Source: Ophiosphaerella korrae
Lineage: Eukaryota; Ascomycota; Dothideomycetes; Pleosporales; Phaeosphaeriaceae
DNA: 64,000 bases
Direction: 5' to 3'
Assembly (NCBI GenBank): GCA_028456385.1
Contig: JALNQF010000038.1
Coordinates: 1 to 64,000 of the forward strand
Both the position numbers and the translations under genes were made by a program. Under the pieces are notes generated by a model. The model had not been told where the DNA came from. It did not search any database and worked only from the letters and a program-made list of their open reading frames with translations. Below, piece after piece: positions 23,996-33,242 of this stretch. Each line of letters begins with the position of its first letter. Position 1 is the stretch's first letter.

Positions 23996-25070
23996 AGCTT
24001 GAGCGATTCTGGAGGAATCGGACATTGCGAGGCAAGCACTTGTCTAGCTATTCCGTAGTAGATGAAGTAATAATGGAAGTTATGGCTAGTTTTGTTCGGA
24101 AGAGGATTCACCATGGTTGATACTAAATTACCGTCATTTCAATCAAACCTAGCGGACTAAGTTTATGGCTCCTCCACGCATGTGCAATCATGGACAACGT
24201 GCGACAAAATAGAACAGGACAGGTTGCTGCTAAGCAGTCCTGTCAATGCTAGATCTGACGCAAGTGTGGCGTTGGGATTAAATGCCCGATCGTCACTCCG
24301 ATCGGTACTTCTCCGGAATACGCCTTCCGCATATGGCTAGTACATTACCATCTCGCTTAATTTTGAGAGTGTCATCAGCTACGCCAAGGTGTGGCTCAAC
24401 GGACTGTGGCTGGTCGTATCAAAGACTCAGCGCACGTAACATGTCAGCATTGGCTGCACGAGGCTGCTCACCGCTGACAATAATGTGCACGGCTCCAAAA
24501 ATAGCCCCAACGAGGTAACGATGATGGCGTATGTGCCTCGGTACTAATCGCTATCCACAGTGCTTCCTTCCCCATACGTATAGGACGAACACATACAACG
24601 AACACTTATATAGCGTCCCTCCCACACCTAGCCCTATCCCAGCCAATACGAATAAAGGAACGCCAACACAATCCTGTCCTCCACTAGACGCTGCTACCAG
24701 CATGACGGTAGACGCCAATTCGCCACTTAATGGAATAGTGGCTAGGGCCAAGGGTCAGCACAGCTCATTGTAGTGACCAAGGCTGGGTACCTCAATGCGG
24801 AGATTGGCCGCAACTCGGGGCATTCCGTTTGAGTGCTTGAGACATCCTGTCCGCAGTTCTTGCACTTGACAATTTCGGATGGCATGATGGGAAAATAGAT
24901 AGCTAAAGTCGCAGTCAAAGGCGTGAGAGGCACTTATCAGACGTTATCTAGCGGGGGTTGGCGGGGTTATAGTTGTTGTCTTGGCCGGATTGCCGCCGCG
25001 TATGGTTAGGTTTGTTGGCTTTGCCTCAATGATGCAACGTGGCCATTTCGACCCATCATCAACCGTCACC
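23996..25070. other. Intergenic region, no gene seen
   Basis: Short frames (24282-24518, 24531-24773) lack recognisable domains. I see no RNA gene. The last 100 bp contains the likely promoter or 5' leader of the phosphotransferase gene. Confidence 0.4.
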
Positions 25071-25823
25071 ATGCCCGTCACAAATGACATGCTCAAGAGA
25101 GAGGAGAACTGCATAGGAATTACTGCGGAGAGGAAATACTACCATGTGGATAACAAATTTATCAAACGGTCGCTACGTCCTCACGAATGGCAGTTGAGCA
25201 AATTCAAAGGCACTATCCATGTTCCGAGGCAAAGCAATGAACGACTCCTCAACGAAGCCGCATGTCTAAGATTTATTCGGAACAATTCGGATATTCCAGT
25301 TCCACACCTTTACTGCGCCTTCGAAGACAATGACGCGGTATATCTCGTAATGGAATATGTTCATGGCGTTGGAATGGCCTCACTTGACGAAAGTCAGAGG
25401 GCCATCGTGGTGCAAGAGCTGGAAGGTCATCTTCAAACCTTGCGTGGACTACAATCTTCGAGAATAGGTGGACCATCTGGCCATCTTATTCTCCCTTATC
25501 GAGCATCTCGAATAACATTTCGAGATGATTGGAATCTCCAAAGCTCCGAGACTGAGGAATTTGTCTTTTGCCACAACGATCTCTCCCAGGAAAACGTCAT
25601 TGTCGATCCAGATTCACTCAAAATTATGGCCATTATTGACTGGGAGTACGCCGGGTTTTTTCCAGATTATTTTGAGCGCCGTTTTTTTGAGCGGCATGGC
25701 CCTTCCACTGCCATTGATGGTGAAGAGGAGGATGACTCACAAAAGCTAGTCGATTTCGTGCAGTCCAAGCAGGTAGTACGTCATCAATTCTTAAAGATTA
25801 TTATTGCTCCAAGCATATCTTGA
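25071..25823 (+). CDS. APH/choline-kinase-like phosphotransferase
   Basis: ATG 25071 has a strong context (TCACCATGCC) and gives 250 aa; in-frame upstream starts (24981, 25004, 25028) would add 14-30 residues. The protein has the fungal aminoglycoside-phosphotransferase-like (kinase-fold) pattern. An N-lobe Lys appears in KFIKRS. NEAACLRFIRNNSDIPVPHLY follows, then the hinge VYLVMEYVHG. The catalytic loop is FCHNDLSQENVIVD (about residues 165-178), with HxDxxxxN, and the metal-binding block is IIDWEYAGF. These families phosphorylate small molecules; in fungi most members have unknown substrates, and resistance to an antibiotic should not be assumed. The length is short but matches compact fungal members. 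All key residues are present. Confidence 0.8.
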   Translation: MPVTNDMLKREENCIGITAERKYYHVDNKFIKRSLRPHEWQLSKFKGTIHVPRQSNERLLNEAACLRFIRNNSDIPVPHLYCAFEDNDAVYLVMEYVHGVGMASLDESQRAIVVQELEGHLQTLRGLQSSRIGGPSGHLILPYRASRITFRDDWNLQSSETEEFVFCHNDLSQENVIVDPDSLKIMAIIDWEYAGFFPDYFERRFFERHGPSTAIDGEEEDDSQKLVDFVQSKQVVRHQFLKIIIAPSIS

Positions 25824-26760
25824 GGCCTGGGGTGACACGACAGGCCCGCGTCAGGCACGTTCTGCTTCTAGCGTTAACAATGACCTCCAGATTGCAAAAC
25901 AACATAGCGCAAGCCGACGCTGGTTATAACATTCCATCCATTCGATAGCACTCCATATCCCACCTCCGAGCAGGAGCCGGAACCGAAATATATGACAATC
26001 AAACACAGACAACCGAGGAGCCTGCCCGCCCAGTCCCTTCGTGTCGTGCTATTAGGTTCGGGCGTGCGTGTGGGCGGTAGAGGGAACAGGAGGAAGGATT
26101 AAGAATGACGCGTAGACCGCAGGTGAGAGAAATTCGATATCGGGCAGGAGACTATGGGCGACATTGGTGGGGATTTACGCCCCCCAGCTGGTGTCCAGTT
26201 TTGGTTCCCGTTTCCTGGCTCCTGCTAGATTCTAAACATAGCGGTAGCCGAGACGCTATTTATTCTAATACAGATAGTCTTACGGGTTTGATCTGGCAGT
26301 CGTTGTCGCATTCTCAATGTGTTCGCCCTGTTTCCAACGCATTACGAAATCCAAAGTCGCCTGGGACCAAGACTTCTGCCTTATAAGAATCGTTTGCTGC
26401 GAAATTTATATGTGAATCGCCAGTACTTTCGTAGCCTACCGTGGCTAGCCAATCGTCCGTTTAGCAGCCTTGTGTGTGGTGTCTCATTGGGCTGGTAGCT
26501 AGGAAGAAAATGTTAGAAGGGGGTATGGCGGTGTTTCATGACGGCCCTAATCCCTACCCTCTCACAGGTGATTTAGTTAGAGTTGAAGGCAAGCGCTAAA
26601 GACGTAGTTCCAAAACAGGACCAGGTGAAGTTACCCGGTCCCTGTTCTTGACCCTGGCCAATTGGCCTTCCGGGGGGCGCGTTTCTGGTTCCGCTTTCAG
26701 CCCTGATTTGGTGCCCATTTGCTGCTGGTTCCTGTTTCCCGAACTCATCGGTCACATGTC
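25824..26760. other. Intergenic / repeat-bearing region
   Basis: No supported gene. At 26097-26115 it carries the GGATTAAGAATGACGCGTA motif also found at 21352-21370. Segments resembling GGTTCC(T/C)GTTTC recur at about 26200 and 26725. The region leads into the first copy of a 130-140 bp direct repeat. Confidence 0.4.
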
Positions 26761-26899
26761 GCAAGTTAGAGCTCCGCTCCATACGATTCAGGTAAGCCCG
26801 CAGCAGTAAGCGAGCCCACTGTATATAAGTAGCCCAGCTCAGATAGCTCTTCAATCAATCATCATCTCCCACTCATTCCTGAGCTCGCATCTCGCAACA
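26761..26899 (+). repeat. Direct repeat, copy 1 (LTR-like or promoter-bearing)
   Basis: 139 bp, from GCAAGTTAGAGCTCCGCTCC to CTCGCATCTCGCAACA, repeated at 29248-29377 in the same orientation with about 85-90% identity by eye. Copy 1 contains TATATAAGTAG (about 26821-26831) followed by a CT/ATC-rich segment, as in a promoter and leader. Copy 2 lacks the TATA portion. Together they may be the LTRs of a small non-autonomous retroelement, but I see no TG...CA ends or target duplication. Confidence 0.6.
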
Positions 26900-27039
26900 A
26901 CTACTCCCTAATCTCTTGACACATAGCGGGCTGCTCCAGCACAGGTTACTTCTAGATGGACGAGCCGAGGCGTTGAAAGACGGCTGGTAGCTCGAAACCG
27001 TGGGATGGTGCTGCTGTCAGATGAGGCGCGTGTGCCAGC

Positions 27040-28000
27040 GCTATGTTGTACCCACCTCTCCACAGCCCTTGCACGGATAGACGACGTCGCCCTGGTCTAT
27101 GGGCGACTCCATGGCGGCTGGAGCCGACAGTGGGTGGATGGTAGGCGTGGGTATGTGCTGGGTATAGATGCAGAGGGGGAGTACGCGGATTAGGTGGGCA
27201 CAACGGAGCCTTGGCTGGTAAACGATTGTTTGGGTGTTGATAAAAAAGGAAGAACACGGATATCGTCCTGGTCTATGGGCGACTCCATGGCGGCTGGAGC
27301 CGACGGTGGGTGGATGGTGGGCGTGGATATGTGCTGATGCGCAGTAGTTGAGCTGCAACAACAAAAGTTGTCTCGGCCAGTGCCAGTGCCAGTTCTGATA
27401 GCACCGCACTCCAACCGCCCGCCCACGCTCATTACCCATTCAATCGCTTGCTCTCCGCCGCAATGCACCCGCTGTGAGCCCAGCCAGCCATGGTTATGGG
27501 ACTTGTTCTGCGCATAGCCCTCCATTCACCCGCCCCCAGGGCGCTGTGCTACCATTGTGCTGCCACTACACCTACCCCGAATGTACGCCCAGCAGCACCC
27601 GACCACCGCAACGGCCGACGAGAGCAAGCTGCGCAGTAGTTAAGCTGATACGCAGTAGTTAAGCTGCAACAACAAAGTGCAGTGCCAGTGCCAGTCTAAT
27701 AACACCGCACCCCAACCGCCCGCCCACGCTCATTACCCCTTCAATCAGTGCCAGTCTGATAGCACCGCACCCCTTCAATCGCTTGCTCTCCGCCGCAATG
27801 CGCCTGCTGTAAGCCAGCCCGGCCAGCCATGGTTATGGGACTTGTCTGCGCATAGCCCTCTATTCACCCGCCCCCAGGGCACCTGCCCCGAATGTACGCC
27901 CAGCAGCACCCGACCACCGCAATGGCCGACGAGAGCAAGCTGCGCAGTAGTTGAGCTGATGCGCAGTAGTTGGGTTGATGCGCAGTAGTTGAGCTAATGC
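27040..28000. repeat. Complex tandem and interspersed repeats
   Basis: Blocks recur in this stretch. GTCTATGGGCGACTCCATGG with its flanks occurs at about 27092-27160 and 27270-27335. A segment with GCTTGCTCTCCGCCGCAATG, CCAGCCATGGTTATGGGACT and TTCACCCGCCCCCAGGGC occurs at about 27445-27541 and 27780-27880. GCGCAGTAGTTGAGCTGA-like units occur at least seven times (27340-27360, 27633-27667, 27940-27995). Overlapping frames on both strands are repeat-generated and I do not call them genes. Confidence 0.7.
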
Positions 28001-28013
28001 GTCGTCGCGCGTG

Positions 28014-28073
28014 CCCGATCGATCGCCATCACGATCGCCATCACGATCGCCATCACGATCGCCATCGCGATCT
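28014..28073. repeat. 12-bp minisatellite
   Basis: About four and a half units of CGATCGCCATCA occur head to tail, ending in CGATCGCCATCGCGATCTCG. It follows directly on the GCAGTAGTTGAGCTGA units. Confidence 0.8.
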
Positions 28074-28129
28074 CGCGAGCCAGCTCGCTGGCAGCGTCAC
28101 CTGAATTGATTCGTGAGCTGGCTCGTAGG

Positions 28130-28755
28130 CTGGCCCATCTGACAATTCTACTAATAACCTGTTATTTTTATTCCGTGTAAAGAATTAACTTAATATCCAG
28201 CTAGTAGTAGATATCTGTTAGATTTGACGTCACTGAGATGCTCGTGCAGGTAGATAGAGGAATTGGATTGATTGAGTGCGCTGTTCTGTCTTTTCTATCT
28301 GCTGCTCTGCCTCTAGTCTCTATATACTTGTCTCTGCGCCGTTGCGGCTCGGTGATGGAGAGCCGTTATCTGAGTTGAGACCTAGGTGAAGGTACATGTG
28401 ATAGCTATAGAGAAACTTGGGGAGAGTCGTGTCGCGGTTTATGCGTTGCTCTTTAACCTTGGGTTCCGCAGCCTCAAGTCCGCACCGCTCTCCAACCCCG
28501 GGTTCCGTAGCCTCGCGTCGGCATCGCTCTCGGTCAAGCTCGCGCCATGTTATCGCGATAGGAGGATAGAGGAGTTTGTGTCTGCTATAAGTATGAAGGA
28601 GTGGTTGTTAGGAACGTAATCCTAACTAAACATAACCTCCCTTACCTATACTACCTTCTATGCGCGCAATGCCCAGCACCAGCGAAAAACCAAACCGTCG
28701 CTTCTCCCTTGCATCCACATTCACTCTCCCCCAGGGCCTGATTTCGGGCCGGTTG
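28130..28755. other. Mixed repeat-like sequence, no supported gene
   Basis: It starts TGACAATTCTACTAATAACC and holds a pyrimidine-rich stretch near 28280-28340, so it could be a relic LTR, but no partner copy is in the window. At 28464-28535 a GGGTTCCG(C/T)AGCCTC unit is repeated twice about 54 bp apart. Confidence 0.3.
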
Positions 28756-28779
28756 TCATGGGGCATATTGCGTGTTTTT

Positions 28780-29090
28780 GCGGGCGAGGGTGGGTGAGAT
28801 GCGGGCGTGCGTCGTGGGCGAGATGGTGGGATGCGGGCTTGGGTTGCGGGCGAGATGCGGGGCCTGCCTCAATGGGCGAGATGGCGGGATGCGCGTGTGC
28901 GTCGTGGGCGAGATGGCGGCGGGATGCGGGCCTGGCTCACGGACGGGATGGCTGAGATGCGGGTTTCGCTGGCGGGATACCGTGGGATTGCGGGTTTTCT
29001 TTGTAGGCAAGATGCCGTGGCTTGTTTTTGGTGGCGAGAGCGCGGTGGGATGCGGGTTTTGTTTGCGGGCGGGCTTGCTTTGCGGTAAGA
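28780..29090. repeat. GC-rich low-complexity / minisatellite tract
   Basis: Degenerate units of GGCGAGATGGCGGGATGCGG repeat throughout, with a longer unit containing GCGTCGTGGGCGAGATGG at about 28808 and 28890. Open frames on both strands here (Gly/Arg-rich one way, Ser/Pro/His-rich the other) come from the repeat and are unlikely to be genes. Confidence 0.75.
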
Positions 29091-29247
29091 TACAGTAGTA
29101 CGGGCTTGTAGCGCTTAGTACTTGCGTATAAGCCTAAAGTAAATAGAATTACAACTAAAGGTATTTTTAACTAAGTTTAGATAACTACTACAAAAACTTA
29201 TTAAATAGCTCAATAGCTCTACTACGTAGCCTACCAGGGGGTGTATT

Positions 29248-29377
29248 GCAAGTTAGAGCTCTGCTCCATACAATTCAGGTAAGCTTGCAGCAGTAAGCGA
29301 GCCGCACGAGCCCAGCTTAGATAGCTCTTCAATTCATCATCATCTCCCACTCATTCCTGAGCTCGCATCTCGCAACA
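29248..29377 (+). repeat. Direct repeat, copy 2
   Basis: 130-bp partner of 26761-26899, same orientation. It lacks the TATA-containing segment of copy 1 and has a short unrelated stretch there. The 2.35 kb between the copies is almost wholly repetitive. Confidence 0.6.
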
Positions 29378-29723
29378 GTTCCTCCTGTTCCGTTCAGGTT
29401 CCGTGCTCATCTAATCTTAGCTCCGGTTGTAGAGCTTCGTATTGTGCAGAAGATGGTTGATCCCTTGCAAGGATTATTAATTTCTTGCGACAACTCTTTA
29501 CAGTTGTCTATTTTGGTAGGGCAGTTATTGAGATGACACGATTTTCAGATGGGTGGCCGGTTTCTGAGGGGTGGCTCGGAACCCTGTCAGCTAGCTGGCG
29601 CAAAGTCTCGCTGTGTCACCAGAGGGGTCAAAGCGTTCATAACCGCCTATTTCTGGAGACATATCGAGTGCACTTTGCTGAAGCTTCACCAACGCTTTAG
29701 CCCCTTTTTCCTAATCGCGCGTG

Positions 29724-30242
29724 ATGGCATCTTCTATCGAGATAAGCGATTCATGCATCCCAGCCCATCCCTCACGTCTTGTCTACGTCCTTGCGCCCGG
29801 ATCGCTGGTGCGCCTCGGCCCCGATTTGGATGGAGCTCTCAGCGCCGTGATAGCTAGCCTAGAAGCAGCCCTTGCTGGTCTAACAAAACCCAGCCTTTTC
29901 GCCACAACATACAGCCTTGCAAACATTACGATAGTGCTAGACTGCTACAAATCTGGCGAGGACATCCAGCTTCAGGTGTTTCGATTGCGCCAGAAGAAAA
30001 ACAAGCTATTCGGACACCGTGACCAAGGGCTCTCAAACCGCATCGCGGATCAGCTTCAGGACATACAACGACACCAGCCTAACATTCAAACCCCTTTTTC
30101 GTGCGTCGAGGATTGGAGAGGGATCGGACCAAAAGATCACCAGATCTACAAAGACATGGTAGAAGCCAGCGCCTCTATTAATACCTGGCGAAACTTCAAG
30201 GACACTGTCAGTCGCCTCCTTTCTACCCTGACTAGTCGCTAA
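29724..30242 (+). CDS. Hypothetical protein, no recognised family
   Basis: ATG 29724 (MASSIEISDSCIPAHPSRLV) opens 172 codons with normal amino-acid composition and no low complexity. It has a hydrophobic region (about residues 20-60, LVYVLAPGSLVRLGP then ALSAVIASLEAALAGL), a KKNKLFGH basic stretch and a helical C-terminus. I recognise no motif. It could be a real small protein, one exon of a larger gene, or a fragment of a degraded gene, since it lies beside a repeat field. No in-frame stop or obvious intron interrupts it. Confidence 0.4.
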   Translation: MASSIEISDSCIPAHPSRLVYVLAPGSLVRLGPDLDGALSAVIASLEAALAGLTKPSLFATTYSLANITIVLDCYKSGEDIQLQVFRLRQKKNKLFGHRDQGLSNRIADQLQDIQRHQPNIQTPFSCVEDWRGIGPKDHQIYKDMVEASASINTWRNFKDTVSRLLSTLTSR

Positions 30243-31424
30243 CAATCTGTCAGCTTCGCCTAAAACGCGCCAACCGAAGTGTGTCTGCCATAGACGGCAC
30301 CACGAAGGCGGACGAGCAGCAGAAGCATGGCGGTTAGGTAGAGAAATGGCAACGCTTTTAGTTTCCTCTGTACAGATTTTTGCATAAAGGACGGTAGTGC
30401 GAGGTTTGTAGGAAGAGGCTTTTGATATTTGATTATTAGAGGTCAGCTCAAATCAAATCACAAATGAATAAATCCATTTGACAGCTCTCTCACCATCCTC
30501 TCAACAAAGTCTCCGGCCACTACTTAACAACGTAGAGTATCTACATAGACTCTGGCGTTCCGTACTGCTCGTCGCAGCCACAGGTATAAGAGAGAGTGTG
30601 TGTGAACCAAGTATTGTTTGTTGCCGACTCTTCACAGTCAGCCCCTCTCTGCTGGCCAGCCGAGCATCGAGCCGATACAGATACGGACTCTACATGCCCG
30701 CAATGAAATACAACCCTTCTGTATCTGCACATAGTTGCCCTGGCGCTGCGTTAGTATATAGTCTCGAGCAAGTAAACGGGACATACGTAGTAGATCGGGA
30801 GGTAATAAATAGGTCTGAAGATTAGCTGGTTTCGTTATAGACGTCTGTTTGCTACCGCTAAGTCAGCACAAGCACATCAAAATGTGGCTAGGGGGTGTAC
30901 TGGCTAGGTCTGCGAAGAAAGTTCGTTGTCTAATTTTCAAGAAAAAAAACAAGACATAAATAGGTAATTTTGTACGTTATCTAGAGAGCCTCAACTACGA
31001 AGAGTACTGTAGTCACCTCCAAAGGATGTTGCATCAAAAGCGGCTAAGGAACTGTTGCGACGAAAGGATTGGGGATCGCATGCCGACGCCGGTGCACCTT
31101 GCGTGACTTCAGTGGCTCAGCAAACCGCCCGTCACGCCTCAAATCATGCGGTGTATGCAGGCTGTCGTCATGTCGCTCGGATGCCTACCGACCAGTTAGA
31201 CGATGCGGACATGGCGCCTCCACCCACTTGGATAAACGACCGCTGCTCTTGGACGGTAAGCAGGAAAAAAGAAGAAGATATGAAGGTTTGATAGGGTTTA
31301 GGAGGCTCCGGGGGCGTCCAGGCTCGCGAGAACAGCTGCATGATATACATGCTTGACCGGTCAATTTCTGACCAGCGTGTTGTGGGGGGCTAAAAGCTAT
31401 TTATAAAATTAGCTTAACGTGGTT
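30243..31424. other. Intergenic region, no gene seen
   Basis: About 1.2 kb. Frames present (30478-30825, 31055-31291) lack features of real proteins and begin at non-ATG codons or in poor context. It ends at the left edge of the pogo-type transposon pair. Confidence 0.4.
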
Positions 31425-31426
31425 TA

Positions 31427-31443
31427 CAAGCGAGTGGGCATTA
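31427..31443. repeat. Extra copy of the transposon terminus
   Basis: CAAGCGAGTGGGCAT here repeats the first 14 bases of the element that begins at 31444, both copies preceded by TA. It may be the trace of an earlier insertion or excision at the same place, or a slipped duplication of the end. Confidence 0.55.
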
Positions 31444-33240
31444 CAAGCGAGTGGGCACCCCACCAACTTTGCGCGCCCATCTTGTCTCTAATATACGATG
31501 GCTCCACGTAACACCTCTTAATTGCTCTCAAAAGAAGCAGGTATTCAGCTTGCTACCTCAGCTCTTGACTCAAATCAGATAAAGACTGAGAATGCTGCTG
31601 GCCAGACCTTTGATGTATCGCGAACTACACTCAATCGCCGACGCGCTGGTGTCCCTGCCCGACACGATTGCCAGCCCAACTCAAGGAAGCTCAGCCAGCT
31701 AGAGGAGGAGGTAATAGTCGATCATATTCTCAATCTGGATTCTCGTGGTTTTGCCCCAACTCTGGCCGCTGTGCGTGAGATGGCCGATAAACTACTCACT
31801 CAGCGTGGAGGCAGCCCTGTCGGCATCCACTGGGCGCGCAACTTTGTCAAGCGTACGGACAGTCTTACGACGCGTTTCAATCGCGCATACGATAGGCAGC
31901 GAGCCTTATGTGAGGATCCGGCTACTATAAGTCGCTGGTTTGAGCTGGTGCAGCGTACAAAAGCTACGTATGGGATAGCTGATGAGGATGTCTACAACTT
32001 CGACGAGGCTGGCTTTATAATAGGCAAGATCCAGACTCAACTTGTTGTTACTGGGTCAGAGAAGAGAGGCCAGCCAAAGGCTATTCAGCCAGGTAATCGT
32101 GAGTGGGTAACATTAATCCAGGCAATCAACGCTGCTGGCTGGACAGTCCCACCGTTCCTTATCTTCGCCGGCAAATGCCACCTTACTGCCTAGTACGAGG
32201 AAGACTGTATCCTACGAGACTGGGCTATCGCAATTAGTAAAAATGGCTGGACAACAGATAAGATAGCTCTTGACTGGCTTAGGCACTTTAATAAGTATAC
32301 AAAGAACTGAGTAGTTAGTGCGCGTCGGCTACTTATACTTGATGGTCACGGGAGCCACCATACTCTTGAGTTCTACGAGATCTGCAAGGAGAACAATATC
32401 TATACGCTCTGCATGCCAGCTCACTTATCTCACTTACTTCAGCCTCTTGATGTTGGTTGCTTCTCTCTATTAAAGAAGGCGTACAGCTATTAAGTTGAGA
32501 GCCTGATCCGGAACTATATCAATCACATTACCAAACTCGAATTCCTGCCAGCCTTCTACGCAGCCTTTGACCAAGCCTTTACGAGAGCAAATATTTACTC
32601 AGCTTTTTAGGCTACTGGCCTTGTTCTACTCTAGCTAGAAGTAGTTATCTCAAGACTTAATGTTCAGCTCCGTACACCTACTCCAGCTACTCTACTAGAG
32701 GTTCCCTGGGTACCTTGCACGCCGAGTAACGTACGTGAGCTAGAGGCTCAGTCAACGCTTATACGTGAGTGCGTACGCCGGCACAAGAGTTTATCGCCAG
32801 CACTAATTATTAACGCAATTAATCAACTTGAAAAGGGAGCTTATAAAATGATGCTGTTAGCCGAGTTAATGCGCGATCAGATCTCCAGTCTTAAGAGAGC
32901 CAATGAGGCAGCCAGCAAGCGTAGATCACGGAAGAAGAAGCGGATTCAGATACAAGGAGTCTTAACAAAGGGACAAGGAGAGGATATACTCGCTCAGAGA
33001 GAGGCTGTGCAGCGTCAAGTCAGTGAACGGCGTCAAGATGGAGAGCGATCAGGCCTGAGTCGCCAGGCTCGCGCGCGCTGCAAGAGGTGCAGAGAGACTG
33101 GGCACAACTCACGTACATGTAAAAATGATACAGTAGATGCTGCTTGATTTAATATATCAATATATCTACGCTACTCTACTGCGTTGTTGAGTTGTACGCT
33201 TGAATAGGTGCGCAAAGTTGGTGAGGTGCCCACTCGCTTG
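31444..33240 (+). mobile_element. pogo/Fot1-type DNA transposon 1
   Basis: A 1797-bp element with terminal inverted repeats of about 31 bp. The left end is CAAGCGAGTGGGCACCCCAC..., and the right end read on the minus strand is CAAGCGAGTGGGCACCTCAC.... They differ by one C/T. TA dinucleotides at 31442-31443 and 33241-33242 flank it, as expected for Tc1/mariner/pogo superfamily insertion. It contains one transposase relic. The right TA is also the left TA of the next element. Confidence 0.85.
31498..33147 (+). pseudogene. pogo/Fot1-type DDE transposase with C-terminal zinc knuckle, inactivated
   Basis: One reading frame runs from ATG 31498 to a stop at 33145-33147 (549 codons), broken only by six in-frame stops: TAA 31519, TAG 32191, TGA 32308, TAA 32491, TAG 32608 and TAG 32632. 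All fit C-to-T or G-to-A changes, and there is no frameshift. Order of parts: an N-terminal helix-turn-helix (FDVSRTTLNRRR), a CENP-B-like second DNA-binding part (LEEEVIVDHILNLDSRGFAP, GIHWARNFVKR), catalytic Asp in YNFDEAGF, second Asp in LLILDGHGSH, third in LLQPLDVGCF. The C-terminus holds a CKRCRETGHNSRTC zinc knuckle (C-x2-C-x4-H-x4-C). Length fits Fot1-type transposases. Confidence 0.85.
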
Positions 33241-33242
33241 TA

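Noticed and set aside
27041..27525. Overlapping minus-strand frames with His/Pro-rich repeats
   Set aside because: They are generated by the tandem repeats in this stretch and share duplicated segments in different frames.
28756..29098. Gly/Arg/Met-rich frames in the GC-rich tract
   Set aside because: Open frames on both strands arise from the repeat unit; no start context or domain.
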